NCBI RefSeq assembly: GCF_001680005.1
Contig: NC_033566.1
Span: 62,001 to 126,000 of the forward strand
DNA length: 64,000 bases
Reading direction: 5' to 3'
Source of the DNA: Plasmodium coatneyi
Lineage: Eukaryota > Apicomplexa > Aconoidasida > Haemosporida > Plasmodiidae
The notes below the pieces were generated by a model. That model searched no databases. It had not been told where the DNA came from and worked only from the letters and a program-made list of their open reading frames with translations. Below, in pieces: positions 21,844 through 34,054 of the stretch. The translations under genes were made by a program, and so were the position numbers. Positions within the stretch are counted from its first letter, which is position 1. Every line of letters starts with the position of its first letter.

Positions 21844-23392
21844 TTAAAAACAGAAGAATCTTCTTCTTTTCTTTTTATTTCCTTTTACTTCTTCTACTTC
21901 TTCCTCCTTCTCCTCATCTTCTTCTTTATTTATTTTTCTTTCTACGTTTCTTGTTAAAGCAGTTGTTCTTGGTGGAGTGGGGCTTAGATATGGGCGTACG
22001 TATTTTCTTTCTAGGTATGGTTCTTCTAGTTCTTCATTATTTTTTAAATCATCTATGTTTGGAAGATTGCGAAAATCGTTTTGATACATTCTCAAATATC
22101 CAGTTTGCACCGTTCTTTTGTTCTTTTTTTGTAATACACCATATGGGTCCCCGTCTCTTCGATATGGAGCACTATCTAAAAAGTCTCCATCTATTTCGTG
22201 TATTCGTGAGTTGAATGCAATACAACGTTTTAATGCTTCTTCAAAATTGGCTGTTATTGTTGGTTTAAAATTATCACGCACATTTATCTTTCTTTCTTCA
22301 TAACGCTTTATTAACTCCGGTTGCTCGTTTAAATCTACAGATCGTGCACGTATTGATCCATCATCCTTATATTCAATTTTTCCTCCTTTTGTTAAATTTT
22401 TAGGAACTTGCAGTGCAACTTGTTCTTGTGCTGAAGGTACAGATGGAGTTTTTTGCATAACTTGTTCTTGCACTGAGGACACAGAAGGAGCTTTTTGCAC
22501 AACTTGCTCTTCTTCTGCAACTTCTCCTGAAATTTCTTCATCTTGTTCAACAGCTTCCTCATCGTGTACGACAGCTCCATCTTGTTCTATAGCTTCCTCG
22601 TCGTGTACGACAGGTCCATCCTGTTCTATACCTTCGTCGTGTACGACAGGCCCATCTTGTTCTATAGCTTCCTCGTCGTGTACGACAGGTCCATCCTGTT
22701 CTATATCTTCCTCGTCGTACACTATAGGTCCATCTTGTTCTATATCTTCTTCGTACGCTTCTGCTAATAACCTCAGAGTTCTTGAATCCACGGCTTTTCT
22801 CTCAAGGCCATTGTTGCTCATCACATGGTACGAATTACCACCATATTGGCTCTAAAAAAAAAAAAAAAAGAAAGGAAGGGAAGGTTGTTAGTGGTGGTGG
22901 TGATCAAAAATGAATTTTGTTTATAAAATTTAGATGAAAAAGATCAGCACTCTTTTTCTATTTTACATTAATGAAAAGACAGTGATCATGTAGTGAAAAG
23001 ATGGCGGGACATAGGTATAATAGTGTGAAAAGAAAAAAAAGCATATTTCATATTTGAAAAAAAAAAAAAAAAAAAAAAAAAAGGAAAAAAACAACATCTT
23101 TATAGGCATAAAAAGCGAAAAAATAAAAGAACGCTACACCCCCCTTTTGGACAAGTTTACTGCAGAGGAATATATATGTGCGTTCAGATGGGTCCCTTTT
23201 CTTTTTTGCTGGGTGATAAATATGCATTCGTTTCTTTTTTTTTCACATTTCGTTCTTTTTTTTTTTTCTTACCGAATTGGAGCAATTTACAATCCAGACT
23301 AGAAGCGCGTACAAGGAAGCTTTGGTGCAAAGGCGAAAAACCACGCCGCCGCCTTTTCTCCCTTGTTTATTTTGCCTTGTTGTAACAGGCAT
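21844..23392 (-). CDS. PEXEL exported protein with acidic tandem repeats
   Basis: Minus strand, two exons: 23392-23273 and 22851-21844, phase 0, intron with GTAAGA donor and poly-T acceptor; 375 residues. Exon 1 encodes a recessed signal peptide (FRLCTKASLYALLVWIVNCS). Exon 2 starts SQYGGNSYHV and carries RTLRLLAE, containing a canonical PEXEL RLLAE about 27 residues into exon 2. Then come about five units of IEQDGPVVHDEEA (13 residues, one unit shortened), two SVQEQVMQKTPSVP-type units, a moderately conserved-looking globular region (VDLNEQPELIKRYEERKINV), and a Glu/Lys-rich end finishing KKKRRRFFCF. Export to the host red cell is expected from the motif; molecular role unknown. Confidence 0.85.
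22556..22750 (-). repeat. Coding 39-42 bp tandem repeat
   Basis: Plus strand shows repeated TCGTCGTGTACGACAGGTCC-type units, five copies with one shorter copy near 22625-22650. On the coding strand each gives EEAIEQDGPVVHD. Length differences are in-frame. Confidence 0.8.
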
Positions 23393-24121
23393 TTTTTTGA
23401 TATATATACTACAAGAAAAGAAGCCTATTAATATATTAGTTGAAAGGAACGAATTATTTCTATAGTATATTTAATAAGAAATATACTACTCTAAGTATTA
23501 TTGAAAATTTATTAAACACCATATATATATTTCTCTAAAAGTGCGAAAGCAACAAAAATCTAGAATTAAAAAACTAAAAACAAAAAAAATATGATTATTG
23601 AAAAAATGTGAAAAAATATATATAAGGTCAAAAAATTACTATATATTAAAAGTTAACAAATTATAAAATATAAGTTTTGTACAAAGGTTAATACAAAATT
23701 ATGATTAAACCTTAAATAATATAAAAAACAATTTGTAAAAAAAAAAAAAAGAAAATTATAATATATATTTTAAAAGAATTTTTTTTTTCAAAGAATTAAA
23801 AAGTTATATATATATGCTGAGTGTTAAGAAAAAAAAAACAACAACTAAGAATAAACAGATTTATAAATAGCCGCCTTTTAAAAAGCATAGAATCAATCTG
23901 TTGTATCACCATTTTGGTTAGAAACCAAACATATTTATAAGGATAAAAAGTCGTTTGAAAGGGAAGATGATTGCCCTTATGTATTGTATAATTGGATAGA
24001 GCTTAATAGAAAAAAAAAATAAAAAATATTAAGGGCGATATAATAATAAATAATGTATATGTATAACAAAAGGTCCGTGTTATGAATTTCGTGAATTATC
24101 TTAATAATAGCTAGCTGCTGG

Positions 24122-24152
<31 letters not shown>

Positions 24153-25417
24153 TTCTTAGTACATATACATATTTTATATTTTGTTCATTAATGCTTTTTT
24201 TTCTAATGAATCCATTCTGAGGGGCTATATATAGCACTATAAAAAAATATTATATTATTTAGTTTATTCGGTTAGTACTAAAATAGCTATTTGTTATTTA
24301 AAACTTGTTCCTATATATAGCTTCTTCTTTAAAAAAAATGAAAACGAATTAGTGTTATATACTACCTGCTATTCTGAGAGGGCGTGTTATTACGTAATAA
24401 CGTACATAGAGAAACTTCAACTTGAAGAGCTAATATATTGTCATAAAAGGTTCACATGTTTATTCTTTTTTTTCTTGTTTTTTTTTCATCTATGAACGAT
24501 CAACACTATATATAATTAATATAACATGAAATAAGTAAAAAAACGAACATTAAAAAAATGAGAGCGAAAAGGAAAAATGAAAGAGAATGGGACAACCGCT
24601 GCGAGACGGGCAAGTATATAACCTATATATCATATATACATAAGAATAAATACCAAAAAGTAAGTAAACACATTTTCGCAAGAATTTTAAAATTAAATTT
24701 ATATTACAATTCTATTTTAATCACATCATACATGTGACATCGGACATATAACATACATAGTTATACTCGATGGATAATTAAATTATCGATTTCTAATTAA
24801 AAAGCTAATGATATCTGAAGGAATAAAAATAAGAATTGTTTCCTTGGGCTACGTAGAAACATTCAACAATGCATGGACGCTTGTTCTTTCCTTTTCTACT
24901 AAATAAAAGGTCCAACTCTGCGGTTATTTAGACAAAAAATTCACTGGGGTTAAACAACTAAACAATTAAGTTAATCAATTAACCCAGTAAAAAACTAATT
25001 AATTAAAACAGCAGAAATATTCAGCGATCTTTTGTGCCCCTCATCAACATTAGCACATAAAAATTATCAAGGCATTAATATAGATATACTGGGAACAAAG
25101 GAATCGTTCTTCTCTATAGTACAACCACCATTTTAATAACACTTCTTTATGTGTTGTACAGAACTAATTAAACATATACCTATTAAAAATATTTGCTTAA
25201 TGGTAGAAAAATTTAGTATGGGGTTTTTGAAAAGAAATTCACATGCCTTGTGCTAAAAATATTTATATAAAAATGAAATTTTCAAGTGTCATATATTTTA
25301 ACCCTTAACCGTCAGAATATATATTTTGCACTATATCCATATAAAAACTGTAGAAAAAACTTAAATAGATCCTCTGTCTGAATTTAGACTAAATGTATTA
25401 AAAATAGTATGGCCCTT
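23393..25417. other. Extremely AT-rich intergenic
   Basis: Mostly A/T words with poly-A/T runs at 23730-23745 and 24125-24150. Too little and too GC-variable to be called a centromere. No coding signal. Confidence 0.5.
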
Positions 25418-25781
25418 CAGTTTTTAGGGTTTCAGGTTTTAGGCTTTAACCTTCAGTGGGTAGGGTTCAGGGTTGAGTTTTTAGAGTTCAGTGTTTAGGG
25501 TTTAGGGTTCAGAGTTTAGGGTTTAGGGTTTTATGATTTAGGGTTTAGGGTATGTGGTCTAGGGTTTCGGGTTCATGGTTTCACTTATAACCTTTAGGAT
25601 TTAGGTTTTAGGTTATGGATTTAGGGCTAGGAGTTCAGGGTTTGGAATTCAGCGGTTTAGGGTTCGGGGTTTTAGGATTGGGGGTTTAGGGTTCAGGGAA
25701 TAGTTTCTAGTGTTTAGGATTCTGTGTTTTAGGGTTTAGTGTTTTTGATTTAGGGTTTATGGATTCACGGCTTAGGGTTCA
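25418..25781 (+). repeat. Interstitial telomere-like array (GGGTTYA)
   Basis: Irregular copies of GGGTTTA and GGGTTCA, best at 25478-25580 (GTTTAGGGTTCAGAGTTTAGGG), decaying at both ends into TTTAGGATT, GGGTTCGGGGTTTTAGG and similar. Internal copies of the telomere heptamer near KIR and SICAvar genes are a known trait of the P. knowlesi genome. Confidence 0.9.
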
Positions 25782-26211
25782 ATGTTTACGGAGGAGGACT
25801 TTATTCCTAAGGAAGGAATTCCTAAGGAAGATGTTCCTATGGAAGATGTTGCTAAGGACAATGTTGCTAAGGACGATGTTCCTAAGGAACAGGTTGAATG
25901 TTCAGATTCCGAGTTTAGGGAGGGAAGACATTCTTCCTACGCAAAATTTTCCTAAGGAGCAGGTTCTAAGTTGAGATTCAGGGTTTAGGGAGAAAGACTT
26001 TGTTCCTAAGGAAGGTGTTCGTAAGTATAATGTTCCTACGGAAGAAGTTTCTATGGTAGAAGTTCCTAAGGAAGAGGCTCAACGTTTAGATTCCGGGTTT
26101 AGGGAGGAAAACTTTGTTTCTGAGGAATGTGTTCCTATGTTTAATGTTCCTAAGGAACACTTTCCTGAGGAAGAAGCAATATGTAGCCAAATTGTGGATG
26201 CTTACTTTTGA
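25782..26211 (+). pseudogene. SICAvar cytoplasmic-tail exon relic
   Basis: Reading from 25782 gives FTEEDFIPKEGIPKEDVP and on to DDVPKEQVECSDSEFRE; an extra G near 25921 shifts the frame, after which ILPTQNFPKEQVLS is read, then a TGA near 25972, then DSGFREKDFVPKEGV and DSGFREENFVSEECV, ending at TGA 26209-26211. Repeated VPKE..VPKEQV and DSGFREEDFVP units are the signature of the last (SICA_C) exon of SICAvar genes. No upstream SICA ectodomain exons are found; the telomere-like array takes their place. Clearly a non-functional fragment. Confidence 0.82.
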
Positions 26212-26254
26212 TATTTGTGTGTTTTTGAGGAATGTGTGTGAAATGAAAGAAGAA

Positions 26255-26276
26255 ATGTGTGTGTGTGTGTGTGTTT
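26255..26276. repeat. (GT)n microsatellite
   Basis: Uninterrupted GTGTGT run just after the SICAvar relic. Confidence 0.8.
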
Positions 26277-26529
26277 GATAAAGGAAATTATATATTTAGA
26301 TCATTTATTAAAAAAACTGTGAGACAGACGTTATAGGCATATAAATAGAAATAAAATATGATAACAATTTTTCACCTTTCCTCCATTGAGCAATGTACAT
26401 AATTTGTTATAATATTTGTGCTACTTCGTACTTCCTTTTTTCCTTCCTTTGTTACAATGTTTTAATCATTTTGTAAATTTTTGTCTTTGTAATTTTCTTT
26501 TTTCTTTTTTTTTTTTTCCTTTTCCCTGG

Positions 26530-27520
26530 GATCCACCCATGGGGGGCAGCCGCTATTTATGATCCTTACACGCAAGAACATGGCTGCTAGTCGCCTTGGC
26601 ATATCATCCGAACAGGTATTTTCCTTTATATATATTTTTTATTTATTTTCATTTATTTATTTCTATTAATTTATTTTTATTTTTATATTTATTTTTTTTT
26701 TTTTTCGTGTTTGCCTTCGCCAGTTAGAGGCCCCACAGCGGAGGTTTACATTCACCGCACGGTGTGCGTGTGCCCCAAAGGGGCTGGGCCTGCACGCTCT
26801 TCGCGGTGGCTGCCTTCGTCGCTTAGCCGCGTAACCGCCCAACTGCCCAACCGATGTCAACCAATCAACCGGTCAACTAATGAACTAATCAACCGCGGGG
26901 CCCATTCCACGCGGGAAATCCAGTACGAAAACGCGTAACGCGCGGAACACATGACTGACCGTAAAGCTACCTTAAAAGAGTTGGCGTTCTAGGGAAGTCG
27001 CCAGGGAAGGGAAACTCCTCCTGGGGATGAATCTACGATTGCTTGTATGTATATACATATATTGTTGTATGCATGTATGTACATTCCTGTATGTTTGTGT
27101 GTGCGTGTGTGCTGAAGGGCACAAACACGGAAGGATTAGGTACGTTCGCCTAAGCACCGCTGCACATCGCACGTGCCAGTCGCCGTCCCCTTGACGACAC
27201 TACAAAAAGGAGATGATTGTCATGGGTTGCTTCCTTCTCCTCTTCTTCGGCTTTTCCTTCTGCGTGTCTGGATTCCGCATAGATCAGGTGCGTTCTCGAT
27301 GCGCAGTCATCGTGCGATAAGTACACCCAAGGGGCGTTCGTAATAAACACATTTATACCCACCCCCGGTTGCTGCTGCTGCCACGATTATGCAACTCGCG
27401 GAGTCGCTTACGGGGGACGAGAAAAGCGTTCCAACCCTGTCAGTTCAAAGTTGAGCAGGGTATTGTTCCATTTTGTATGGCTGCGCGTGCGCGCGATGAG
27501 AGCTAACCAAAAATGACACA
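26530..27520. other. GC-rich island with no assigned gene
   Basis: Base composition rises sharply against the flanking AT-rich DNA, chiefly at 26715-26945 and 27130-27500. Frames are open on both strands. On the plus strand 27214-27288 reads as a signal-peptide-like exon (VMGCFLLLFFGFSFCVSGF) with a GTGCGT donor at 27289, and 26711-26938 is an open frame rich in Arg/Pro/Ser. On the minus strand 27150-27362 reads NVFITNAPWVYLSHDDC. None of these can be joined into a phase-consistent gene, so I call only the island. It could be a decayed gene, a noncoding RNA locus, or unrecognised exons. Confidence 0.4.
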
Positions 27521-28113
27521 CAAGAGCTTAAGTGATGGTATATATATATATATATTTTTCCTTTCTTTTTCGTTCTTTAATATGCATAAAACACTTTTTC
27601 AAAGGTCAGTACTTTTTTTTCTTTCGCGCCCCCTTTGAGTATCTTCCTTTATGTTCTACTTAATCTTACAAATGTAGGAAAAAAAGAAAAAAAGGAGAAA
27701 ATGAAGAATGAAATGCAATGAAAGGAAAGGAAAAAAGAAAAATGTCATTTTTTTTCTTTCCACACTGTATGAACTTCACGATTATTTATATCCTTCAGGG
27801 GTGTATTGGGAAAAGGACACCGGGCCATTAAGAAATCGTGAACTTATTCCACTTTTTCCTTTTTACATACATTTGGGAAAGTTCGTTTTTTCCCTGGCTC
27901 ATTGTTATAATTTCCCAAATCATTTTGTAAGTTATCATATTCTATTTTCTCATAAGTCATCATAAGAACAAATGTGTAAATTATTTGTGATACATGTACA
28001 TTTTCCTCTGAACTGTTACTTAGAAACGATTCACGACATTAGCGGTCATATATTCTTCACTTTTCCTAGTTGACAGATCTATTCAGATTCTCCGATTCTT
28101 TAGAATTTGTCTA

Positions 28114-28830
28114 TCATTTCCTAGTACATGAGTCTTCATCTGAACTGGAGTAGTCTTCATCATCTTTTATATCACTTCTTCCTCTTGGCTTACGATATGG
28201 GCGATTTCCTTGATTTTTATTCCTACTTGATGTAACATTACGGTTATTTGTATTTCCTTGACCACCAGGAGCTTTACCTACTGTAGATTCTGTCTGGTTA
28301 TTTTTGCGCGATTTATTCTGTTTCGATTCGCCCAAATTCCTTGAGTACGTACTAGCATATGGTAATTGAACAATTCCTGTTTGTTCTTCATGTATATGGT
28401 TGTTCTGTTAAAGAAAAAAATGTTCACGTGAGAGATTGTAGAATGTAAACATAGTGATAAAGTAGATGCGCAGGGAATACTACGAATTAGATATAATGGG
28501 AACAGTGATGAATTAAACAAATATAATATACAACTACAATATGCTACGCAAAACGGTTCTTACATAACATTAATAAACAGCGTCTACATTGATTTAAAGT
28601 AAGGAAAACATTCTACAGGGACAAAAACATGTGCAGTTAACAGTAGCTGCGCGATAGTGACATAGCTCGTAGCACGTGCAGTATATGCAGTTTGCATAAC
28701 TTGTACTTCCTATACACCCATATTTGATCATACAACTCCTTCCCTTTTCTTTTTTTTCTTCCTCACTCACGAAGGGGCTTGTCAAAAATATTTTTGGTAT
28801 ATGCATTAAAAAACAAAAATGACTTACCAT
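28114..28830 (-). CDS. Small PEXEL exported protein
   Basis: Minus strand, two exons: 28830-28771 (MVSHFCFLMHIPKIFLTSPF, a short hydrophobic leader) and 28404-28114, donor GTGAGTGAGG, acceptor TTTAACAG, phase 0; 116 residues. Exon 2 starts NNHIHEEQTG and carries RNLGE, a canonical PEXEL (RxLxE), 21 residues in. The remainder is hydrophilic: Asn/Lys/Gly/Arg-rich, then an acidic-Ser tail (DDEDYSSSDEDS). No domain recognised. The leader is less hydrophobic than usual but the spacing to the PEXEL is normal. Confidence 0.75.
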
Positions 28831-29524
28831 ATACGCTGTCACTTTTAATTATATAATTTCAGGAAAGACGCTCTAAAACACATATGTAATACAGATGTAA
28901 ATTCTAATTCATAGGATTTATCATGCATAAAAAAAAATTGTCCCTGTATAATATTTTTATCATAAAATAATCATACAACATAATAAATATAATTTATATA
29001 TATATTTCATGAAACTGGTGTATGTAAATTCACAGCGGGGCCGTCCGTGTTTCTATATTGGGCGCCGCCAAAATATATTCTTCCCCTTTTTTTCTTTCCT
29101 TGATCTAATTTACCACTTGTATTTTTTTCTTTTCATTTTCTTGTGGGTTTTTAAAAAAGGAGGAAGAAAAATATTTACATAACATGAACATTATATTACA
29201 CATCTATACTTACACAGTGTGGGATGAATGCGTGCACACATGGAATGCCCTTCAACAGGAAGCATCTTACACATAATTAAATTTGTACATACATTTTATG
29301 CATCATTTTTGCGCAAATTATGTATAATATAGCATCGTATTCATACTAAGGCAACACCTTTCTTTCTGAACTTTTAAATTATTAGGAATTTTTCAGGAAA
29401 GTAAAAATTAACTTCTGCCCCCAACGTGCTATACCATCTCTGTTCTTACGATTCAATACACATTATATTTTTTCATGTTTGTTTAAATGAAAAAACCGTG
29501 GAATTTGAATTTTTTTCGGTTAAA
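28831..29524. other. Intergenic
   Basis: AT-rich; likely carries the promoter of the small PEXEL gene and the 3' end of the PHIST gene. Nothing distinct seen. Confidence 0.4.
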
Positions 29525-30973
29525 TCAAACCCTTAGGAGCTTGGATGGTAGGAATAATTTATAATTTCTAAGACAAAGGATTCTATCCCAAGAGCTAAAC
29601 GGGATGCATTCAGCTTCTACGAAAATTGGTTCTTCCAAAAGGGCTATACATTCATCCGTTACTTTAAGGGTGACTTTTTCCCATGAGTCCCTAATGTCAT
29701 TTAAAATTTCCTTGAACTCTTCTCTGTTAAAATTTTCCTTTTCGGTGAAGGTACTAAATACATCATTAACATGATCGCGCTGTTTTTTAAAGTTATAACC
29801 AATTATCTCTCCACATTTTTCCCATTTCTTGTTATATTTTTTAACAGTTTCAGTAGTTTGTTTTTTTTTTAATTCTAGGAATTTTTTAAAAAGACGTTTA
29901 ATAACATCAGCATATTTATGTATTTCATTTATGTATGATTGCCAGTAGAGAGAGGCTAATTCGCATTTTTTAGGTAATTCTTCCATTTCTTCTAATTTAT
30001 TATTTATTTCAGAATCGCTCAATCTTTCATCAAAATCAAGCATTTCATAGTGGAAAATACTAACTCTATGGGTTTTGTATTTTTCTAATAATACCAGTTC
30101 CCCAAATAATAATTTGTCCAATTCACCTGTAGCATCTATATATTCTTCCTCATCATATCTTGACGATCTTGTGTTACTTTTCGGTACTTCTTCTAAATAT
30201 TCATTTTCATCATATCCTGCCGGTTGAAATTTTTTCTTGTCCCACTTATTTAACTTTTCGTGCTTTTCATTCTTTTCTTTTTCTTTTTTTTTTTTTCGTT
30301 CTTCCTTATCATCATTATCCATCTCATCATATAATTCCTGAAATGTTTCCAAATAAGTTTTATCATGCATATGAACACTTCCGACATGATCTTTTTTCTC
30401 TTGGACTTGTTCGTCAGTTGGTTTTTTAACTCCTTTTCCTACGCAACATTTCTTATTCCTTCCTAATTCAGACTTATTTTGTGATGGAAGTGCTGATTCT
30501 GTACTTGCTAAATTTCTACCAACACTGTTATGCAGTTGTAATTGACCATTCACATCGTGTCTTTTGAAATCCTCTTGATACTATAATGGAAGAAAAGGAA
30601 AAAAAAAAAGAAAAAAAAAGGTTAATGATAAATAAAAATAATGATAGGATGAAAGGAAAGGAATTAAAGGGGCATTATGTACGCGAAGAGTGTATAAAAC
30701 ATTTAAAGCTTCCGCACCTCTGTGTGCCATCTATAATTATTATACATCTCCCTCATTTCATTTTGAACTCACATTTAAAAGAATGAAAACGGCCCCAGGG
30801 AGCAGCATAACGGTTCTCTTGAAAGAATGAAAGGACCTTTGCGCCTTCGTTCCGCCGGTTCTATGTTCCTCAGTATACACTACACCTGTACTTCCACTTT
30901 GGCGTTCCTTACCAGTTTGAGATTGCATAATTCCTCGAGGAGCAGCGCACGTCCTTCTTTCTGTATGTGCCAT
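29525..30973 (-). CDS. PHIST domain exported protein
   Basis: Minus strand, two exons: 30973-30773 and 30580-29525, phase 0, donor GTGAGT, acceptor TTATAG; 418 residues. Exon 1 ends in a recessed hydrophobic stretch (TVMLLPGAVFILLN). Exon 2 has GRNLASTE, a PEXEL-like site whose fifth residue is Ser, not Glu/Gln/Asp. After a Lys/Glu-rich linker the C-terminal half has the PHIST helical domain: LSDSEINNKLEEMEELP, a Trp in LASLYWQSYINEIHKY, KKWEKCGEIIGYNF and IRDSWEKVTLKV. PHIST proteins are exported and bind host-cell or parasite structures; the subgroup is not resolved. Codon use and length look normal and the frame is intact. Confidence 0.88.
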
Positions 30974-31299
30974 GTTTTTCTTGGGAATCTTATATATATA
31001 TAAAATAACTTATCAATAGTAAATTTAAAGAATGTATGGTACAATTTTAAAGAAGAATAAAGGAATGCAGTAAAAATATGTGAGTGTGACGGCTTCTTAT
31101 TTTATTTTTATCCTGAGTAGAATACTATTTACAATATGTAAAAATAAATATATAATTATATTAGTTTGGCAGTATTCTTTTTTCTTTTTTTCTTTTGTAT
31201 ATATAATATTCTTCGTAGTAGATGAAAAACAGTAGAGAAATAAATTATTCCAAGTTTTAAAAAAAGAAAGAGTGTGCTCTAATTTATTAAATGTGTAAT

Positions 31300-31760
31300 T
31301 GTACATTTTCTATTCAGTATGTATTTTGTATAGGCCTGACGGGCTTAGTGAACACATTTTATTTAGTATGCACCTTTTGTATTGAACAAAGGTTTAAAAA
31401 TTCATAATAGTGTGTTCATGAATCAAAATTTTAAGGGTTTATGAATGCATCCAAGGTTCGTACTCCAGGGGGATCATGTTTCATTCAGCATGTAAATTGC
31501 ATAAGTTTCAAGTGATTAGAGTGTGCATGTTCTATTTTAGTATAAAGTTCAGAGTGATGTTTAAGGGCCAATGATGGTGTACATCGACGAAGGTTCAGGG
31601 AGGATACAATTGTACATATTATGTATGCCGTACATATCGTATGATTCTCATTTCACTTGGTGTATATTCTGTATAAATTTCAAAAACTCAGTGTTTACAT
31701 TTTTCATAGCATGTATTTAGTACTGCGCGCAGCAATTTCACGATTTCGCTCACGGATTAG
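31300..31760. repeat. Decayed dispersed repeat units
   Basis: A loose motif recurs about six times: ATTCAGTATGTATTTTGTATA, TTTAGTATGCACCTTTTGTA, ATTCAGCATGTAAATTGCAT, TTTAGTATAAAGTTCAG, CACTTGGTGTATATTCTGTA, ATAGCATGTATTTAGTACTG. Spacing is uneven (about 50-100 bp). No frame is open across it. Confidence 0.4.
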
Positions 31761-33140
31761 AGTTACAGGGGTTTTGTGATTATATTTATGGATCGAAGTT
31801 TTAGGAGGCTCATAAATTAGCGCTTTTTTTATCATTTTGCATGATCGTTTGACACGTATAAAATACTGTTATAGCACTACGTATGTGTGTACACTCCAAA
31901 CATTTTATAAATTAGGAAAATAAAATTAAAGCATCCAAAATTTAAACGGCTTCTCTACTACTTATTTAAATTTGGTTCAGTGTTAAATACTGTTAAGCGC
32001 CTATACACATGCAGCATAGAAAAAAGCTCATTCATTCGTAACATATATTTACACAGTCTGTGTTTCTCTTCGAGCTCATTTTTTTTTTTTTTTTTGTATA
32101 AATTCATTATAAGAATTTATCATTCTTATAAAATACCCTTCGAGTGTAAAAACTCCTTATGTGTAATTCATTTTTACCAAAGGTTAAAGGAAAAAAGGGG
32201 GCACTTTCTAAGGAGCTACTGGTTTTCTTCCTTTATTTTTCAAACCTTATATTATATAACACTAAGTGCCTCCTTATTTTTTGTAGCATATGGAAAATCG
32301 CGCCCTATATAATCACATCATTATATGAGCATTCCTTTTTTTTTTTTTTTTTTTTCTAAAGATTTGTTCTGTAATAAAAACTTTTTTAACATGCGTAAAA
32401 AAAAAAAAAAAAAAATTATTTTGGGGGGCAAATTTACATATATTTATATTTTAATGAAAAGTAGCACAAAAATTGTTGTGGGTACGTTTCAAGTATATGC
32501 GTTCTATGAACAACTGAGGTATGCATACAGCATATGCGCATATATATTACCATAAGGTCCATCCGTCTCTTCTTTTTTCATTAATTTAACATTTCTACAT
32601 TAAAAAATCTAATGCTTTAATCCGTTGAATGAATGACTACATACAAAAGAAGGGAAAAATTCAAATTATTTAAAACTAAACAAATTTCTTATATCTCGGA
32701 GTTTCTAAGGGAACAGAATACGCAGACTGCAGACATGCAGACTTGAAGAGACTTCTTTTTCGCATTTTATATTTTACTTTGTCTTATCGTAAGAGAAAAA
32801 AAAAAAAGAAAGGGAAAGAACGTCTAAAAAAAAAAATATTTTTTTTTTCGATAATGAAATTTTATTTAAAAAAAAATTTTTTATCTTTTTGTTGAATGAA
32901 AGAAGCAATTTTCAAAAAAAACGAAACCCAAGCGCTCACTTTTTGTTCTAAAAGGTTAAAATAATATATTCCTACTTTAGCTATATACAATAAAACAAGA
33001 ATAATTTTCAAATTATACATAAAAGAAATATTCAAACTTCATAAGTACAAGGAAGCAGAGAAAATATAATAATATAATAAATATAAAATTAACAAGCATA
33101 TTTCCATTTTATCAACTTCTTAAACAACAAATTGTTCACG
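31761..33140. other. Intergenic, AT-rich
   Basis: Divergent promoter space between the PHIST gene (minus) and the exported gene at 33141 (plus), with poly-A/T runs (32076-32095, 32336-32356, 32398-32415). No gene supported. Confidence 0.4.
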
Positions 33141-34054
33141 ATGTCGAGGTCTTCTTCCGGAGTTTTTCTATTTATATTATCTATAATCTGGTATGAATTA
33201 AGACAAAAAAAAGAAAAAAATAAAATAAAAAAAATGTAATATGTAGCCGCATGATTTTTTGCATATTTGGCATATTATGAATGCGCGTGAAAGGTTCGCG
33301 TCCGATTTGTTCACGCATGCTAAAGAGTAGAAAAATAATTATTCATATTTATATGTTTTCATTTATACGTGTCCTATATTTCTACGTGTTGTGAAGCCTT
33401 TGCAGCAATGAGTACGACGTCTTCTTCAGATTGCCCAGCAGCAGCTGCGCTAGAAATTTGTCAGAAAAGCCTTCAAACGGCGAAAAGAATACAATAGTTG
33501 GAAGCCCCTTAGAAGAGGAAAGTACCACGGAGCATGGAAACAGCACAAATTTTAGAGGATCTTCCTCAGGCTCCAACAATGCAGAACTTCCTTATTCTAG
33601 TGGAAGTGTATCCAATTCGAGGCATGTCGAACGTTTTGGCCTTGAAGACAGATTAATGAAGGAGTGGAACGATCTATCCCTCATCGAAATAGAAAATTGG
33701 TATCATGTAATGGCAGGAGCTGTGGATACATTAAGCACAGAATACGAATCATCTTCCAACACTGTGGACGATAAGGGAAATAGTTGGTCCGAATTAATCA
33801 AAATGTTAACAGCTTTCCGACAAGCAGAAATTAAGGAGAACAATGCCATTTTTGCAAAATTTTTGGATTACTTGCGAGAAAACAGGCAAAACGAACCCAG
33901 TGATACTTTAACTGAAGAAGAACAAAACATCTGGAATGAAATCAAACAGTTAAAGCAAGAAAAAGATGCTATGTGGAGAAAATACCACGAGGAAACTTGG
34001 AAGTATTGGTTCCAGAAGGAATTCCCCACCGTGAATCAGATAAAGAATGAATAA
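33141..34054 (+). CDS. PEXEL exported protein, Trp-containing C-terminus
   Basis: Two exons: 33141-33190 (MSRSSSGVFLFILSII, short signal) and 33406-34054; donor GTATGA, acceptor TTTGCAG, phase 2; 232 residues. Exon 2 reads NEYDVFFRLPSSSCARNLSE, with canonical PEXEL RNLSE. A Ser/Asn-rich region follows, then a helical domain with conserved-looking tryptophans: LMKEWNDLSLIEIENWYHV, NSWSELIKML, QNIWNEIKQL, AMWRKYHEETWKYWFQKEF. This could be a divergent PHIST-like or Trp-rich module; I cannot assign it. Intact reading frame. Confidence 0.82.

Noticed and set aside
22543..22767. Plus-strand repeat frame (VVYDRSILFYSFL)
   Set aside because: Reverse reading of the acidic repeat in the minus-strand PEXEL gene.
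23393..24500. Possible centromere
   Set aside because: AT content is high but interrupted, there is no long near-pure AT core with tandem repeats, and the flanks are variant genes.
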